Positions 29,536 through 37,642 of a DNA stretch of 64,000 bases are shown piece after piece; within the stretch, counting starts at the first letter, position 1; each line of letters begins with the position of its first letter. The stretch comes from Terriglobia bacterium (GTDB lineage Bacteria > Acidobacteriota > Terriglobia > Acidiferrales > UBA7541). Both the position numbers and the translations under genes were made by a program. The notes under the pieces were generated by a model. The model did not search any database, had not been told where the DNA came from, and saw nothing but the letters and a program-made list of their open reading frames with translations. The stretch spans positions 28,076-92,075 of the forward strand of contig JAIMAG010000011.1 of the NCBI GenBank assembly GCA_023512135.1, in the 5' to 3' direction.

Positions 29536-31517
29536 GCGGGTTGGCGGGCATCTGGAATCTGGATGGGCGTCCGGTGGAGCGCCGGCTGCTGGCAGAGATG
29601 AACGCACGGCTGGCACACCGGGGCGGCGATGGCGAAGGTCTGTGGGTGAAAGGTGCCACGGGTCTGGCCTGCCAGTTGCGTCGCGTGACGCCCGAATCGC
29701 TGCAGGAGCGGCAGCCGCTGGTGGATGCGGCCGGGCGCGTGCTGGTGTTCGACGGGCGGCTCGACTGCCGCGAGGAGCTGCTTGCGGCGCTGCCCGCAGG
29801 TGCTCCGGTCGCCGCCGACGCTCCGGACCCGGAGCTGCTGCTGGCCGCCTATGACGCGCTGGGCGAGCGGCTGTGGGAGCGGCTGGACGGCGATTTCGCG
29901 CTGGCCCTGTATGACGCCGGCCGACGCGAGCTGCTGCTGGTGCGCGACCGGTTGGGCGTGCGTCCGCTGTACTACTACCAGGCCGGCGCGGTGTTCCTGT
30001 TCGCTTCGGAAATCAAACCGCTCCTGGCGCATCCGGAAGTGCGCACGCGGCCCAATGATCTCGACCTGGCCGATTTTCTGCTGGCCGATAGTCCCCTGCA
30101 CCACAACGGCGTGACGTTTTTCAGCGACATCCGGCATGTGCCGCCTTCGCATCTGCTCCGCATCACGCCGCAGCAGACCGCGCTGCGCCGTTACTGGGAT
30201 TTCCCCGTCGAGCGCCGGCTTCGCTTCCGGCAGCGGAGCGAATATGCCGAAGCGCTGCGGCACTACCTGGAGCGAGCGGTGCGGCGGCGACTGCGCAGCG
30301 CGTATCCGGTGGCTGTTTCGGTAAGCGGGGGTCTGGATTCTTCTTCCGTGTTCTGCCTGGCCGAGCGGCTGCGCGCTGCCGGAGCGGTGCCCCAGGTGCC
30401 GTTGTGTGGATTCACGTTCGCTACGCCGTCGGGCACGATTGCCGACGAGATGATGTATGTCGAGGCCATCGAGCGTGAATACGGCGCACGCATCGAACGC
30501 GTGCCCGTATGCCGCGGCATGCTGGACGGGGACGCAGAGGCGATGGAGGCGGTGCGCGAGCTGGTGACGGTCACCGAGATGCCCTTCCTCGACGAACAAC
30601 TGGCGACCTCGCGGCGACTCTACGCGGCCATCCGGGCGACGGGCGCCCGTACCCTGCTGACCGGGCACTGGGGCGACCAGGTGCTGTTCGCCCAGGCCTA
30701 CCTGGTGGAGCTCGTCCGGCGGCTGCGCTGGCTGACCGTGTACGCACACCTGCGCGAGTACACGCGCTGGCTCACCGATACCGACCCGCGCGCGCTGTGG
30801 CAGCGCTTTCTGATGGACCTGGTGAAATATCACACGCCCGCTCGTGCGCTGCCGCTGCTGCGGCTGCTCCGCCGGAAGTTGCTGGGACGGACGCGCGATT
30901 GCGCCTGGTATGCGGACTGGTTCCGCGAGCTGGCCACCCGCGGCGTGTACCGGAATCCGTATGACGGCAAGCGGTTCGCATCGCTGCATGCGCGCTCGTT
31001 GTACGAGGATGCACGCGCGCGCTACTACGTGCTCAGCCTGGAGTGGAACGACAAGGTCGGCGCCGCCGAGGGTTTCCAGATGGCGTTCCCGTTTCTCGAT
31101 CCCGAGCTGCTCAGTTTCCTGATGGCGATTCCCGGTGAAGTGCTGACGGCCGACGGTGTCCCGAAAGCCCTGCTGCGCGAAGCCATGCGCGGCATCCTGC
31201 CGGAAGAGATTCGCGGGCGCACCTGGAAAGCGGATTTCACGGCGTTCATCCGGGAGGGCATGCAGCAGGACCTGCCGGCTCTGCTCCGGCACCTGCGGGC
31301 GGATCGGCGGCTGCGTTTGTCCGATTATGTGGACGAAGCGCGGCTGGAGGCGATGCTGGCGGCACTGGAAGCTAACGGACTGCGACAGGGCGATCCCGAA
31401 GGCGCTCAGCTCTGCAACCTGATCGGGCTTTCGATCTGGCTGCGCCAGTTCTTTGGTGGGGACAGCGTCGCACGGACTGAAACGGCGCCATGTGAACCCG
31501 CAGCCCAGTGCGCTTGA
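29532..31517 (+). CDS. lasso macrolactam synthetase (asparagine-synthetase-like, lasso C)
   Basis: A 661-residue AsnB homologue. The N-terminal glutaminase-like domain starts MSGLAGIWN: the nucleophilic Cys2 of true glutamine-dependent AsnB is Ser, so it cannot use glutamine, as expected for lasso cyclases. GGDGEG, DGRLDCREEL and RDRLGVRPLYY follow. The ATP-pyrophosphatase domain has SVSGGLDSSS (Ser265-Ser270). The enzyme should adenylate the single Asp side chain of the precursor core and close the macrolactam ring. ATG 29532 overlaps the B2 stop. The first precursor starts 36 bases after its stop. Confidence 0.9.
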   Translation: MSGLAGIWNLDGRPVERRLLAEMNARLAHRGGDGEGLWVKGATGLACQLRRVTPESLQERQPLVDAAGRVLVFDGRLDCREELLAALPAGAPVAADAPDPELLLAAYDALGERLWERLDGDFALALYDAGRRELLLVRDRLGVRPLYYYQAGAVFLFASEIKPLLAHPEVRTRPNDLDLADFLLADSPLHHNGVTFFSDIRHVPPSHLLRITPQQTALRRYWDFPVERRLRFRQRSEYAEALRHYLERAVRRRLRSAYPVAVSVSGGLDSSSVFCLAERLRAAGAVPQVPLCGFTFATPSGTIADEMMYVEAIEREYGARIERVPVCRGMLDGDAEAMEAVRELVTVTEMPFLDEQLATSRRLYAAIRATGARTLLTGHWGDQVLFAQAYLVELVRRLRWLTVYAHLREYTRWLTDTDPRALWQRFLMDLVKYHTPARALPLLRLLRRKLLGRTRDCAWYADWFRELATRGVYRNPYDGKRFASLHARSLYEDARARYYVLSLEWNDKVGAAEGFQMAFPFLDPELLSFLMAIPGEVLTADGVPKALLREAMRGILPEEIRGRTWKADFTAFIREGMQQDLPALLRHLRADRRLRLSDYVDEARLEAMLAALEANGLRQGDPEGAQLCNLIGLSIWLRQFFGGDSVARTETAPCEPAAQCA

Positions 31518-31553
31518 TTCCAATACATGTGTTTCGGGAGGTAGGAAACCGAC

Positions 31554-31718
31554 TTGCGCCGAATCGAGGCGAATGCATGCACAAAGAAAACCTATCTGCG
31601 GCCGCGGCTCATCGTCTATGGCGACCTGTTCCGCCTGACGCAGGTCAAGGGCGGAGCGATGGGCGATGGCGGCGGCGGTGCCAAACCCCGTACCCGGTTA
31701 GCAGGCCCTCGCACTTGA
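31554..31718 (+). CDS. lasso peptide precursor A1 (TTG start)
   Basis: A 54-codon ORF too short for ordinary ORF calling. There is no in-frame ATG or GTG after the TAG at 31542; TTG 31554 is preceded by GGGAGGTAGG (31536-31545). The leader contains TYLRPRLIVYGDLFRLTQ, an exact match to the YxxPxL..YGD..xLT leader motif of lasso precursors, with Tyr and Pro for PqqD binding. The core region has one acidic residue: VKGGAMGD, then a Gly run, ending in AGPRT. It lies 36 bp after the synthetase and has a close paralogue at 32087. Product identity is inferred from motif and context. Confidence 0.85.
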   Translation: MRRIEANACTKKTYLRPRLIVYGDLFRLTQVKGGAMGDGGGGAKPRTRLAGPRT

Positions 31719-32086
31719 TCGTTGCAGGCAAGCAGGTAACCAAGGAGGACAGCGGCCAGCGCGCTGCGCAGTCGAGGCCCAGGGAACGCGTGATAGTGAA
31801 TCTGCGATGAACCGCGGAAGGCTGTCCCTGCTCGGCCTCCGAAAGTGGAGCATGCGACGCTGAAGCCACTGCGAAAGTCCGGGAATCAGTGCCTCGCTGG
31901 CCGGGAAAGCGGACGTATTGAATGATATTGTTAATTGCTGTAGCAGAACAAAAAATTATCTTGCAGCCACTGCAACCTCACGTTATTCTAATCCCGCTTT
32001 GATGGTCGGCCACCAGTGGTGCTGGCTGACGAGAGGAACGCTTCAGGTTAAAAACCAGCCATTCAGAGCGGTGGGGAGATAGGGCC
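31719..32086. other. AT-richer spacer between the two precursor genes
   Basis: A 368-bp gap with no convincing ORF. The section 31915-31990 is clearly AT-rich for this genome and may hold a promoter: TTGCAG (31961-31966), 17 bases, TATTCT (31984-31989), both partial matches. This would give the second precursor its own transcript. No terminator was seen. Confidence 0.4.
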
Positions 32087-32242
32087 GTGAAAGAAGCAAA
32101 ACCAGTTCCCAAGAAACCCTGGTCGGTTCCCCGTTTGACGGTTCATGGCGACCTGCTCCGCCTGACGCAGGTCAAAGGTGGAGCTTCGGGAGATGGCGGG
32201 GGCGCGAAACCAAATACCAAGTCGGCTGGTTTCCCCACTTAA
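32087..32242 (+). CDS. lasso peptide precursor A2 (GTG start)
   Basis: A 51-residue precursor beginning at GTG 32087 with GGGGAG upstream (32073-32078). The leader is KKPWSVPRLTVHGDLLRLTQ: the YxxP Tyr is Trp here, otherwise the motif matches. The core region is VKGGASGD, then GGGAKPNTKSAGFPT. It shares RLTQVKGGA-GDGGG and the closing AG.xT pattern with A1. Hand alignment of 31617-31676 with 32144-32203 gives 51 of 60 identical bases, so the pair arose by duplication. A kinase-like gene follows 100 bp later. Confidence 0.87.
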   Translation: MKEAKPVPKKPWSVPRLTVHGDLLRLTQVKGGASGDGGGAKPNTKSAGFPT

Positions 32243-32305
32243 CATCAAAAGAATCCGCACGGAATTGCCCGGCCGCTCTCGGAGTATGTTTCCCCGGCGG
32301 TGTAT

Positions 32306-32333
32306 CTGAGAACGGCTCGCACCGAAGTATAAT
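32306..32333 (+). promoter_or_regulatory. candidate internal promoter before the kinase gene
   Basis: CTGAGA (32306-32311), 16 bases, TATAAT (32328-32333). The ATG at 32342 is only 8 bases past the -10, so the transcript would be leaderless or nearly so. Confidence 0.45.
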
Positions 32334-32341
32334 CCACCTGC

Positions 32342-33277
32342 ATGCCAATCCACCGGCTGTACGGGCTTGCTGTGCGTTGCCAGTGGCCTTTGCCATGGCC
32401 CGACGCGGAGGTAGAACCATTTGCCAGCGTGGAGGTCGGCGAAGGCGCGCCGGAAATTTTTCATGAGGGCGCCGAGCGAGCGCGGAACGGCCCCCGGCCG
32501 GATGACTGGTTTCACTGCGTGCGCCTGAGCGGTGGCGGCACCTATCTGCGGTGGGCCGGGCTGTTCGAGTTTGTGGTTTCGCCCGACGGGCACCGCATTT
32601 TTGGCCGGCCGCTGGCCGAGGCAACCGCCGAATCGTTTCACACCTACCTGTTCGGCCAGGTGCTTTCCTTTGCGCTGCTGCGACAGGGGTGCGAACCGCT
32701 CCACGCCACCGCCGTGGTCATCAGCGGCGAGGCGGTGGCTTTCCTGGCCGACCCGGGCGGCGGGAAGTCCACGCTGGCCGCCACGTTTTTGCAAGCCGGG
32801 TTCCCGCTGCTGACGGACGACCTGCTGGTGGTCCGCCGACAGGGAGAAAGATTTTTCGCCTATCCGGGCCCGGCGCGGCTGAAGCTGTTTCCGGAAATTG
32901 CGCGTGCGGTATTGGGCCCTGTGGCCGATGGCGTGCCGTTGAACAGCGGCACACCGAAGCGCATCCTGCCGCTGGGCGAAGACCAGTGGCACCGCCGTCC
33001 GGCGCCGCTGCGCGTGCTCTATGTGCTGGACGCGGCGGAAGGCGCAAGCAGTTCGCAGCGCATTCGCATCCAGAAGCTTTCGCCTTCGCGCGGGCTGGTG
33101 GAGCTGCTCCGCGGGACCTTCAATGCGGTGATCACCGAGCCGGAGCGACTGAAGCAGCAGTTCCTGCAGACCGCGGAGCTGGCCCGGGCCATCGCGGTCA
33201 AGCGGCTCTGCTACCCGCGCGAGTTGCAGCAACTGGCTGCGGTGCGCGAGGCGGTACTGGCTGACCTGGCCCGATGA
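32342..33277 (+). CDS. HPr-kinase-like precursor peptide kinase of the lasso locus
   Basis: A 311-residue protein related to the catalytic domain of HPr kinase. It has the P-loop ADPGGGKST (Asp137 to Thr144) after CEPLHATAVVISGEAVAF, and LLTDDLLVVRR beyond it. Such genes in lasso loci (paeninodin-type kinases) phosphorylate the C-terminal residue of the precursor; both precursors here end in Thr. ATG 32342 has no ribosome site but follows a TATAAT closely. Its stop overlaps the next gene by ATGA. True HPr regulation is unlikely because no PTS genes are nearby. Confidence 0.82.
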   Translation: MPIHRLYGLAVRCQWPLPWPDAEVEPFASVEVGEGAPEIFHEGAERARNGPRPDDWFHCVRLSGGGTYLRWAGLFEFVVSPDGHRIFGRPLAEATAESFHTYLFGQVLSFALLRQGCEPLHATAVVISGEAVAFLADPGGGKSTLAATFLQAGFPLLTDDLLVVRRQGERFFAYPGPARLKLFPEIARAVLGPVADGVPLNSGTPKRILPLGEDQWHRRPAPLRVLYVLDAAEGASSSQRIRIQKLSPSRGLVELLRGTFNAVITEPERLKQQFLQTAELARAIAVKRLCYPRELQQLAAVREAVLADLAR

Positions 33278-34941
33278 CGACCCTTTCCAAATCTACTGCC
33301 AGCAACGCAGCCGCACTCCGCCCGGAGCAGGCCGCGCTGTTGCTGCTGGCGCGAACGGAACTGGACACCACCCAGCAGGCGCAACTGCGCTCCCTGCTCG
33401 GCCAGGTGGACTGGGATAGTTTGATTCTTCTGGCCGAACGACACGGGCTGCTGCCATTGCTGAACGAGCATCTGGCCCGCATCGAGCCAGGCGCGCTGCC
33501 GCCACACTGGCAGCCGTTTGTGGCGCGCTACGTGGAAGCGGCTGCGGTCAACGGGTTGGAGCTCACCGCGGAGCTGGTGCGCGTGGTCCGCGCCCTGGCC
33601 GAGCAGGGCATCACCGCCGTGCCGTACAAGGGCCCGGTGGTGGCCAAACAGCTCTTCGGCAATCTGGCGCTGCGCATGTTCGGCGACCTGGACCTTCTGG
33701 TGCGGGAGCGCGACATAGTCGCAGCGGCTGCCGTGCTGGAGCGATGCGGCTACGCCGCAACGTTCGGCTTCGATACAACCAGGCCCTGGCGCCACGGCGC
33801 ACCGGGCCAGTATGCATTCCGGCACCGTGAGCAGCACCGCCTGGTGGAACTCCACACCGAAGCGACCCTGCGCTATTTCCCCGTGCGCGCTGATTTCGAT
33901 GAATTCTGGCTCCGGCTGCAGCCCCTGCCGATGGGCGACGCAAGCCTCTCCACGCTGGCTGCGGAAGACCTGCTGCTGTTTCTGTGCGTGCATGGCGCGA
34001 AGGATTTCTGGGAGCGGCTGGCGTGGATTGCCGATGTGGCGCAGCTGGTGCGGAAGCATCCGGATTTGGACTGGGCAGCGGCGCTGGAGCGCGCGGAACG
34101 CTACGGCGCCGGACGAATCGTGCGGCTGGGGCTGACGCTGGCGCAGGATTTGCTGGATGCGCCGCTGCCGGAAAGCATCGCCGCGCAGGTGCGCGCGGAT
34201 GCGGTTGCCGTTTCGCTGGCGCGGCAGATTGCCCGGGAGTTGTTCGCCGAAGCGAGCAGCTTCGAAGGGCTCATGCGACGGTTCTGGTTTCGCCTGCGAC
34301 TGCACGGCCAGGTGGGCGGAGGGCTGCGCTATGCGTCGCGGATGGTGCTCCTGCCCACGGAGGAAGACTGGGAGGCGGTGCGACTGCCGCAGGCATTGCA
34401 CGGGCTGTATTACCTGGTGCGGCCGGCGCGGCTGGCGTGGCGGTATGGCATGGGGCTGCTGGGTCGCGCGAAGGTACCGGACCTGGGCAACTACGTGCCG
34501 ACGCCGGAAGAAGTGGTCGTGCGGATGCTGGAGCTGGCCGAGGTGAAGCCAGAAGACGTGGTCTACGACCTGGGCTGCGGCGATGGCCGCTGCGTGGTGC
34601 TGGCGGCGAAGCGATTCGGCGCGCGCGGCGTGGGCGTGGAGATCGACCCGCGGCGCATTGCGGAAGCGCGTGCACGCGTCCGGCGCGAGGGCGTGGCCGA
34701 CCGGGTGCGCATCCTGCAGCAGGATGCGCGCCGCGTGTCCCTGCGCGAGGCCACTGTGGTGCTGTTGACCCTGACCGGCATGGCCCACCTGAAGCTGCGG
34801 GAGAAGTTGCGCCGGGAGCTCCCTGCCGGAGCACGCATCGTGGCCCGGCGGAATCACCTGGGCGCCTGGGCACCGGCGCATTCGGAAGAGTTTGTGGACC
34901 ATGGGGGCGCGGTGAACGTGCTCTACCTGTGGCGGTTGTGA
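33274..34941 (+). CDS. nucleotidyltransferase fused to class I SAM methyltransferase
   Basis: A 555-residue two-domain protein. Residues ~1-390 match the uncharacterised nucleotidyltransferase family often found beside lasso kinases: the Pol-beta-type site is GDLDLLV (Asp138, Asp140), preceded by PYKGPVVAKQLFG and followed by HRLVELHTE. Residues ~405-555 are a Rossmann methyltransferase: VYDLGCGDGRC (from Val430), GVGVEIDPRR, LQQDARRVSL. In one studied lasso system (pseudomycoidin) a related nucleotidyltransferase adds sugar to the phosphorylated C-terminus. The fused methyltransferase could cap the peptide or act elsewhere. Start ATG overlaps the kinase stop. Confidence 0.82.
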   Translation: MTTLSKSTASNAAALRPEQAALLLLARTELDTTQQAQLRSLLGQVDWDSLILLAERHGLLPLLNEHLARIEPGALPPHWQPFVARYVEAAAVNGLELTAELVRVVRALAEQGITAVPYKGPVVAKQLFGNLALRMFGDLDLLVRERDIVAAAAVLERCGYAATFGFDTTRPWRHGAPGQYAFRHREQHRLVELHTEATLRYFPVRADFDEFWLRLQPLPMGDASLSTLAAEDLLLFLCVHGAKDFWERLAWIADVAQLVRKHPDLDWAAALERAERYGAGRIVRLGLTLAQDLLDAPLPESIAAQVRADAVAVSLARQIARELFAEASSFEGLMRRFWFRLRLHGQVGGGLRYASRMVLLPTEEDWEAVRLPQALHGLYYLVRPARLAWRYGMGLLGRAKVPDLGNYVPTPEEVVVRMLELAEVKPEDVVYDLGCGDGRCVVLAAKRFGARGVGVEIDPRRIAEARARVRREGVADRVRILQQDARRVSLREATVVLLTLTGMAHLKLREKLRRELPAGARIVARRNHLGAWAPAHSEEFVDHGGAVNVLYLWRL

Positions 34942-34947
34942 ACCCGG

Positions 34948-34969
34948 ACCGCGGCGGGCGCGGTTTTTT
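34948..34969 (+). terminator. intrinsic terminator closing the lasso operon
   Basis: A 6-bp GC-rich stem, ACCGCG (34948-34953) and CGCGGT (34959-34964), a 5-base loop, then six T (34964-34969). It separates the lasso operon from the exopolysaccharide locus. Confidence 0.8.
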
Positions 34970-34987
34970 GTTGCGCGGCGGCCCGGG

Positions 34988-36313
34988 ATGCCGGCAGACT
35001 TTCGACCCATGGAGTATGCGCTGACCTCCCCTTCCCGGCGTATTCTGTTTCTCGGCGCCGTACTGCTGGTGGCGCTCGTGTTGGTGGGCGCTGGCGGCAG
35101 GGTGTATCTGGCCGCCCGGGCTGCGGCATCCGAGTCTCCGGAGGCACTGGCGCGGGCGCTGCGGCTGGAACCCGGCAACGCCGCGTACTGGCACCGCGCC
35201 GGATTGTTCTATCAGTTCGATTTCACCCGGGCCGACATCGAAACCGCCATCGCGCATCTGCGGCGGGCCGCGGAGCTGAATCCGCACGAGGCAAACTACT
35301 GGCTCGATCTGGCCGCGGCACACGAAGCCGCAGGACGCATCGAACCGGCTCGCGAAGCTTTTCTGCGAGCCCGGCAGGCGTACCCGATCTCGGCGGAGGT
35401 CGGCTGGAAATACGGCAACTTTCTGCTGCGGCAGGGAGAGCTGGAAGCGGCGCTGGCCGAAATCCGTCGGGCGGTGGACACCGACCCGCGACTGGCCCGA
35501 CTGGCTGTGGCGCTGTGCTGGCGCGCGACGGGCGACGCCGAGCGCGTGCTCGGCGAAGCGCTGCCGCAACGACGGGAAGCTTATCTGGCGGCACTGAGTT
35601 TCCTGCTGAGTGAGCGGCAGGCGGAGGCCGCCTTGGCCGCCTGGACGCGACTGGTGGTCCTGGGTCCGCCGGTGCCGTTGCGCGAGGTGCTGCCGCTGGT
35701 CGATGTGCTGATGCGCGGCGGTGGAGTGGACCGCGCGCGGCAGGTTTGGCTCGAAGCGTTGCGGATGGCAGGTGAGGACCCTGAAGGCAAGGCCGCGACT
35801 ACGCTGGTGTGGAACGGCGGATTCGAACGGGATTTGGTGAATGGCGGATTCGGCTGGCGCACCCAGCCCGTGTCGGGAGCGGAAGTGGAACTGGACAGCC
35901 AAGTATACCGTTCCGCGCCGCGTGCGCTGCGGATTCGCTTCGATGGGCGCACGAATGTGGCGTTTCAGCACGTCTTCCAGTACGTGGCAGTGGAACCGGG
36001 CCGCCGCTACCGCTTCGAGGGGTATCTGCGCACGGAGGGAGTGAGCACAGACAGCGGCATCCGATTCTGGATTGCGGATGCGGAGGATCCGCGGCGGCTG
36101 GATCTGGTGACGCCGACGACCGGCGTGGTGGGCACGCAGCCGTGGTCGCTGGAAGAGGCGGAGTTCACCGCCGGGCCGCAAACGCGGCTGGTGCGGATTG
36201 CTCTGCGGCGCGACCCGAGCCGAAAGCTGGACAACAAGCTGCGCGGAACGGTTTGGGTGGACGATGTTTCGTTGACGGCGGTCGAGGGGGCCAGTCCGGA
36301 GGCCAGGCGATGA
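34988..36313 (+). CDS. TPR membrane protein with carbohydrate-binding-like C-terminus, exopolysaccharide locus
   Basis: A 441-residue protein. An N-terminal membrane helix (ILFLGAVLLVALVLVG) is followed by TPR-like helices (about residues 55-270; for example AIAHLRRAAELNPHEANYWLDLAAAHEAAG). From ~280 there is a beta-sandwich-like domain (WNGGFERDLVNGGFGWR ... FEGYLRTEG ... VWVDDVSL) resembling carbohydrate-binding modules. It ends with an ATGA overlap into the O-antigen ligase gene, so the two are coupled. The role is probably periplasmic support of polysaccharide assembly. ATG 35009 is an alternative start. Confidence 0.75.
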   Translation: MPADFRPMEYALTSPSRRILFLGAVLLVALVLVGAGGRVYLAARAAASESPEALARALRLEPGNAAYWHRAGLFYQFDFTRADIETAIAHLRRAAELNPHEANYWLDLAAAHEAAGRIEPAREAFLRARQAYPISAEVGWKYGNFLLRQGELEAALAEIRRAVDTDPRLARLAVALCWRATGDAERVLGEALPQRREAYLAALSFLLSERQAEAALAAWTRLVVLGPPVPLREVLPLVDVLMRGGGVDRARQVWLEALRMAGEDPEGKAATTLVWNGGFERDLVNGGFGWRTQPVSGAEVELDSQVYRSAPRALRIRFDGRTNVAFQHVFQYVAVEPGRRYRFEGYLRTEGVSTDSGIRFWIADAEDPRRLDLVTPTTGVVGTQPWSLEEAEFTAGPQTRLVRIALRRDPSRKLDNKLRGTVWVDDVSLTAVEGASPEARR

Positions 36314-37551
36314 AGGCCATCCGCATCGGGCTGTGTCTGGTGGTGACGTTTGCCGTGGCCGCGCACGGTGCCGTCGAGCCGTGGTCGGAATTCGGGGTGC
36401 AGGCGGCCGCGGCGGCGCTGCTGCTGCTCTGGGCCGGGCTGAGCCTTCGCCGGGGCACAGCGGAGCTGCGATGGAGTCCTTTGTTTGTGCCGCTGCTGGC
36501 GCTGGGCGCGATTGCGCTCGTGCAGTATTTCAGCGGTGCGTCGGCCTATCCCTATCTGACGAAGATTGCGCTGCTGAAGTGGTGCGCCTATCTGGTGTTC
36601 TTCTTCCTGGCGGTGCAGGCCGTGCGCACGGTCGAAGAAGCGCGGGGGATGGTCTGGTATCTGCTGGTGCTGGGGTTTGCCGTGGCGCTGTTCGGGATTG
36701 TGCAGCACTTGACGTTCAACGGAAAGCTGTACTGGTTCCGGGAACTGCGCTACGGAGGCATCGTGTTCGGCCCCTACGTGAACCGGAACCACTTCTCGGG
36801 ACTGATGGAGCTGTTGCTGCCGCTGGGAATGGCGATCCTGTTCGTGCGGGGAGTGCGACGGGACCAGTTGCCGCTGGTCGGGCTGTTCACGCTGGTGCCA
36901 GTGGGAGCGCTGTTTCTGGCGGCGTCGCGCGGCGGAATCGTCAGTTTCGTGACGGAGACGATGTTGCTGGCCGGACTCGTCTTCGCGTTGCCCGGAGGCC
37001 GCAGGCGGATGGCCATGGTGCTGGGGTTCGTGCTGCTGGCCAGCGGGCTGCTCGTGTGGCTCGAGGCGGACGCCTTTCTGCAGCGGTTCACCGAGCTGGC
37101 CGAGGAGATCACGCACGACCGGCGCCTGAGCATGGCCCGGGATGCGTGGCGAATTTTCCGCGAACACACCTGGCTGGGGACCGGACTGGGCACGTTCGGC
37201 ACGGTGCATCCGCGGTACGAGAGTTTCTATGATGGCAAATTGGCCGTGCACGCTCACAACGACTACCTGGAGTTGCTGGCGGAGATGGGCATTTTCGGTG
37301 GCCTCGCGCTGCTGGGATTTCTGCTGCTGCTGTTCCGGCTGGCGCTGGGGCGAGTGGCGCGGGAGCGGCTGGCGTTTGCGCTGGCAGTGCGGCTGGGCGC
37401 ACTGAGCGGCTGTGCGGGACTGCTGGTGCACAGCCTGGTGGACTTCAATCTGCAGTTGCCTTCGCATGCGATGCTGTTTCTGCTGCTGGCGGCGATGGCC
37501 ACCTCCGACGGGCCGGCTTCGGCAGGCGAGCTTTGGAGTAACTTCCGCTGA
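36310..37551 (+). CDS. O-antigen ligase / polymerase family membrane protein
   Basis: A 413-residue polytopic inner-membrane protein of the Wzy_C type. The long periplasmic loop carries RLSMARDAWRIFREHTWLGTGLGTFGTVHPRYE and then VHAHNDYLELLAEMGIFG, the H-x-H-N-x-Y/L-x-x-L pattern of this family. It either polymerises repeat units or ligates polysaccharide; sequence does not separate the two. It starts in an ATGA overlap with the TPR gene. About 11 hydrophobic segments are visible. Confidence 0.85.
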   Translation: MKAIRIGLCLVVTFAVAAHGAVEPWSEFGVQAAAAALLLLWAGLSLRRGTAELRWSPLFVPLLALGAIALVQYFSGASAYPYLTKIALLKWCAYLVFFFLAVQAVRTVEEARGMVWYLLVLGFAVALFGIVQHLTFNGKLYWFRELRYGGIVFGPYVNRNHFSGLMELLLPLGMAILFVRGVRRDQLPLVGLFTLVPVGALFLAASRGGIVSFVTETMLLAGLVFALPGGRRRMAMVLGFVLLASGLLVWLEADAFLQRFTELAEEITHDRRLSMARDAWRIFREHTWLGTGLGTFGTVHPRYESFYDGKLAVHAHNDYLELLAEMGIFGGLALLGFLLLLFRLALGRVARERLAFALAVRLGALSGCAGLLVHSLVDFNLQLPSHAMLFLLLAAMATSDGPASAGELWSNFR

Positions 37552-37569
37552 ACACCCGCTTTTCTTCGC

Positions 37570-37596
37570 TTGACGCGACTGCGAAGCCTGTATAAT
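37570..37596 (+). promoter_or_regulatory. candidate promoter of the polysaccharide export genes
   Basis: TTGACG (37570-37575) and a perfect TATAAT (37591-37596), separated by 15 bases, slightly short. The export gene starts at 37643 or 37673. Confidence 0.55.
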
Positions 37597-37642
37597 GAAG
37601 CGCGAGGCAGGTGGGAGGGTAGAGTTTCGCACCCCGCCCTGA

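Noticed and set aside
31508..31810. Plus-strand ORF overlapping the A1 precursor in another frame
   Set aside because: It has no motif, while the A1 frame has the lasso leader, a ribosome site and a paralogue; the overlapping frame is a shadow.
31645..31869. Minus-strand ORF in the precursor region
   Set aside because: No domain or ribosome site, and it lies antisense to a precursor with strong support.
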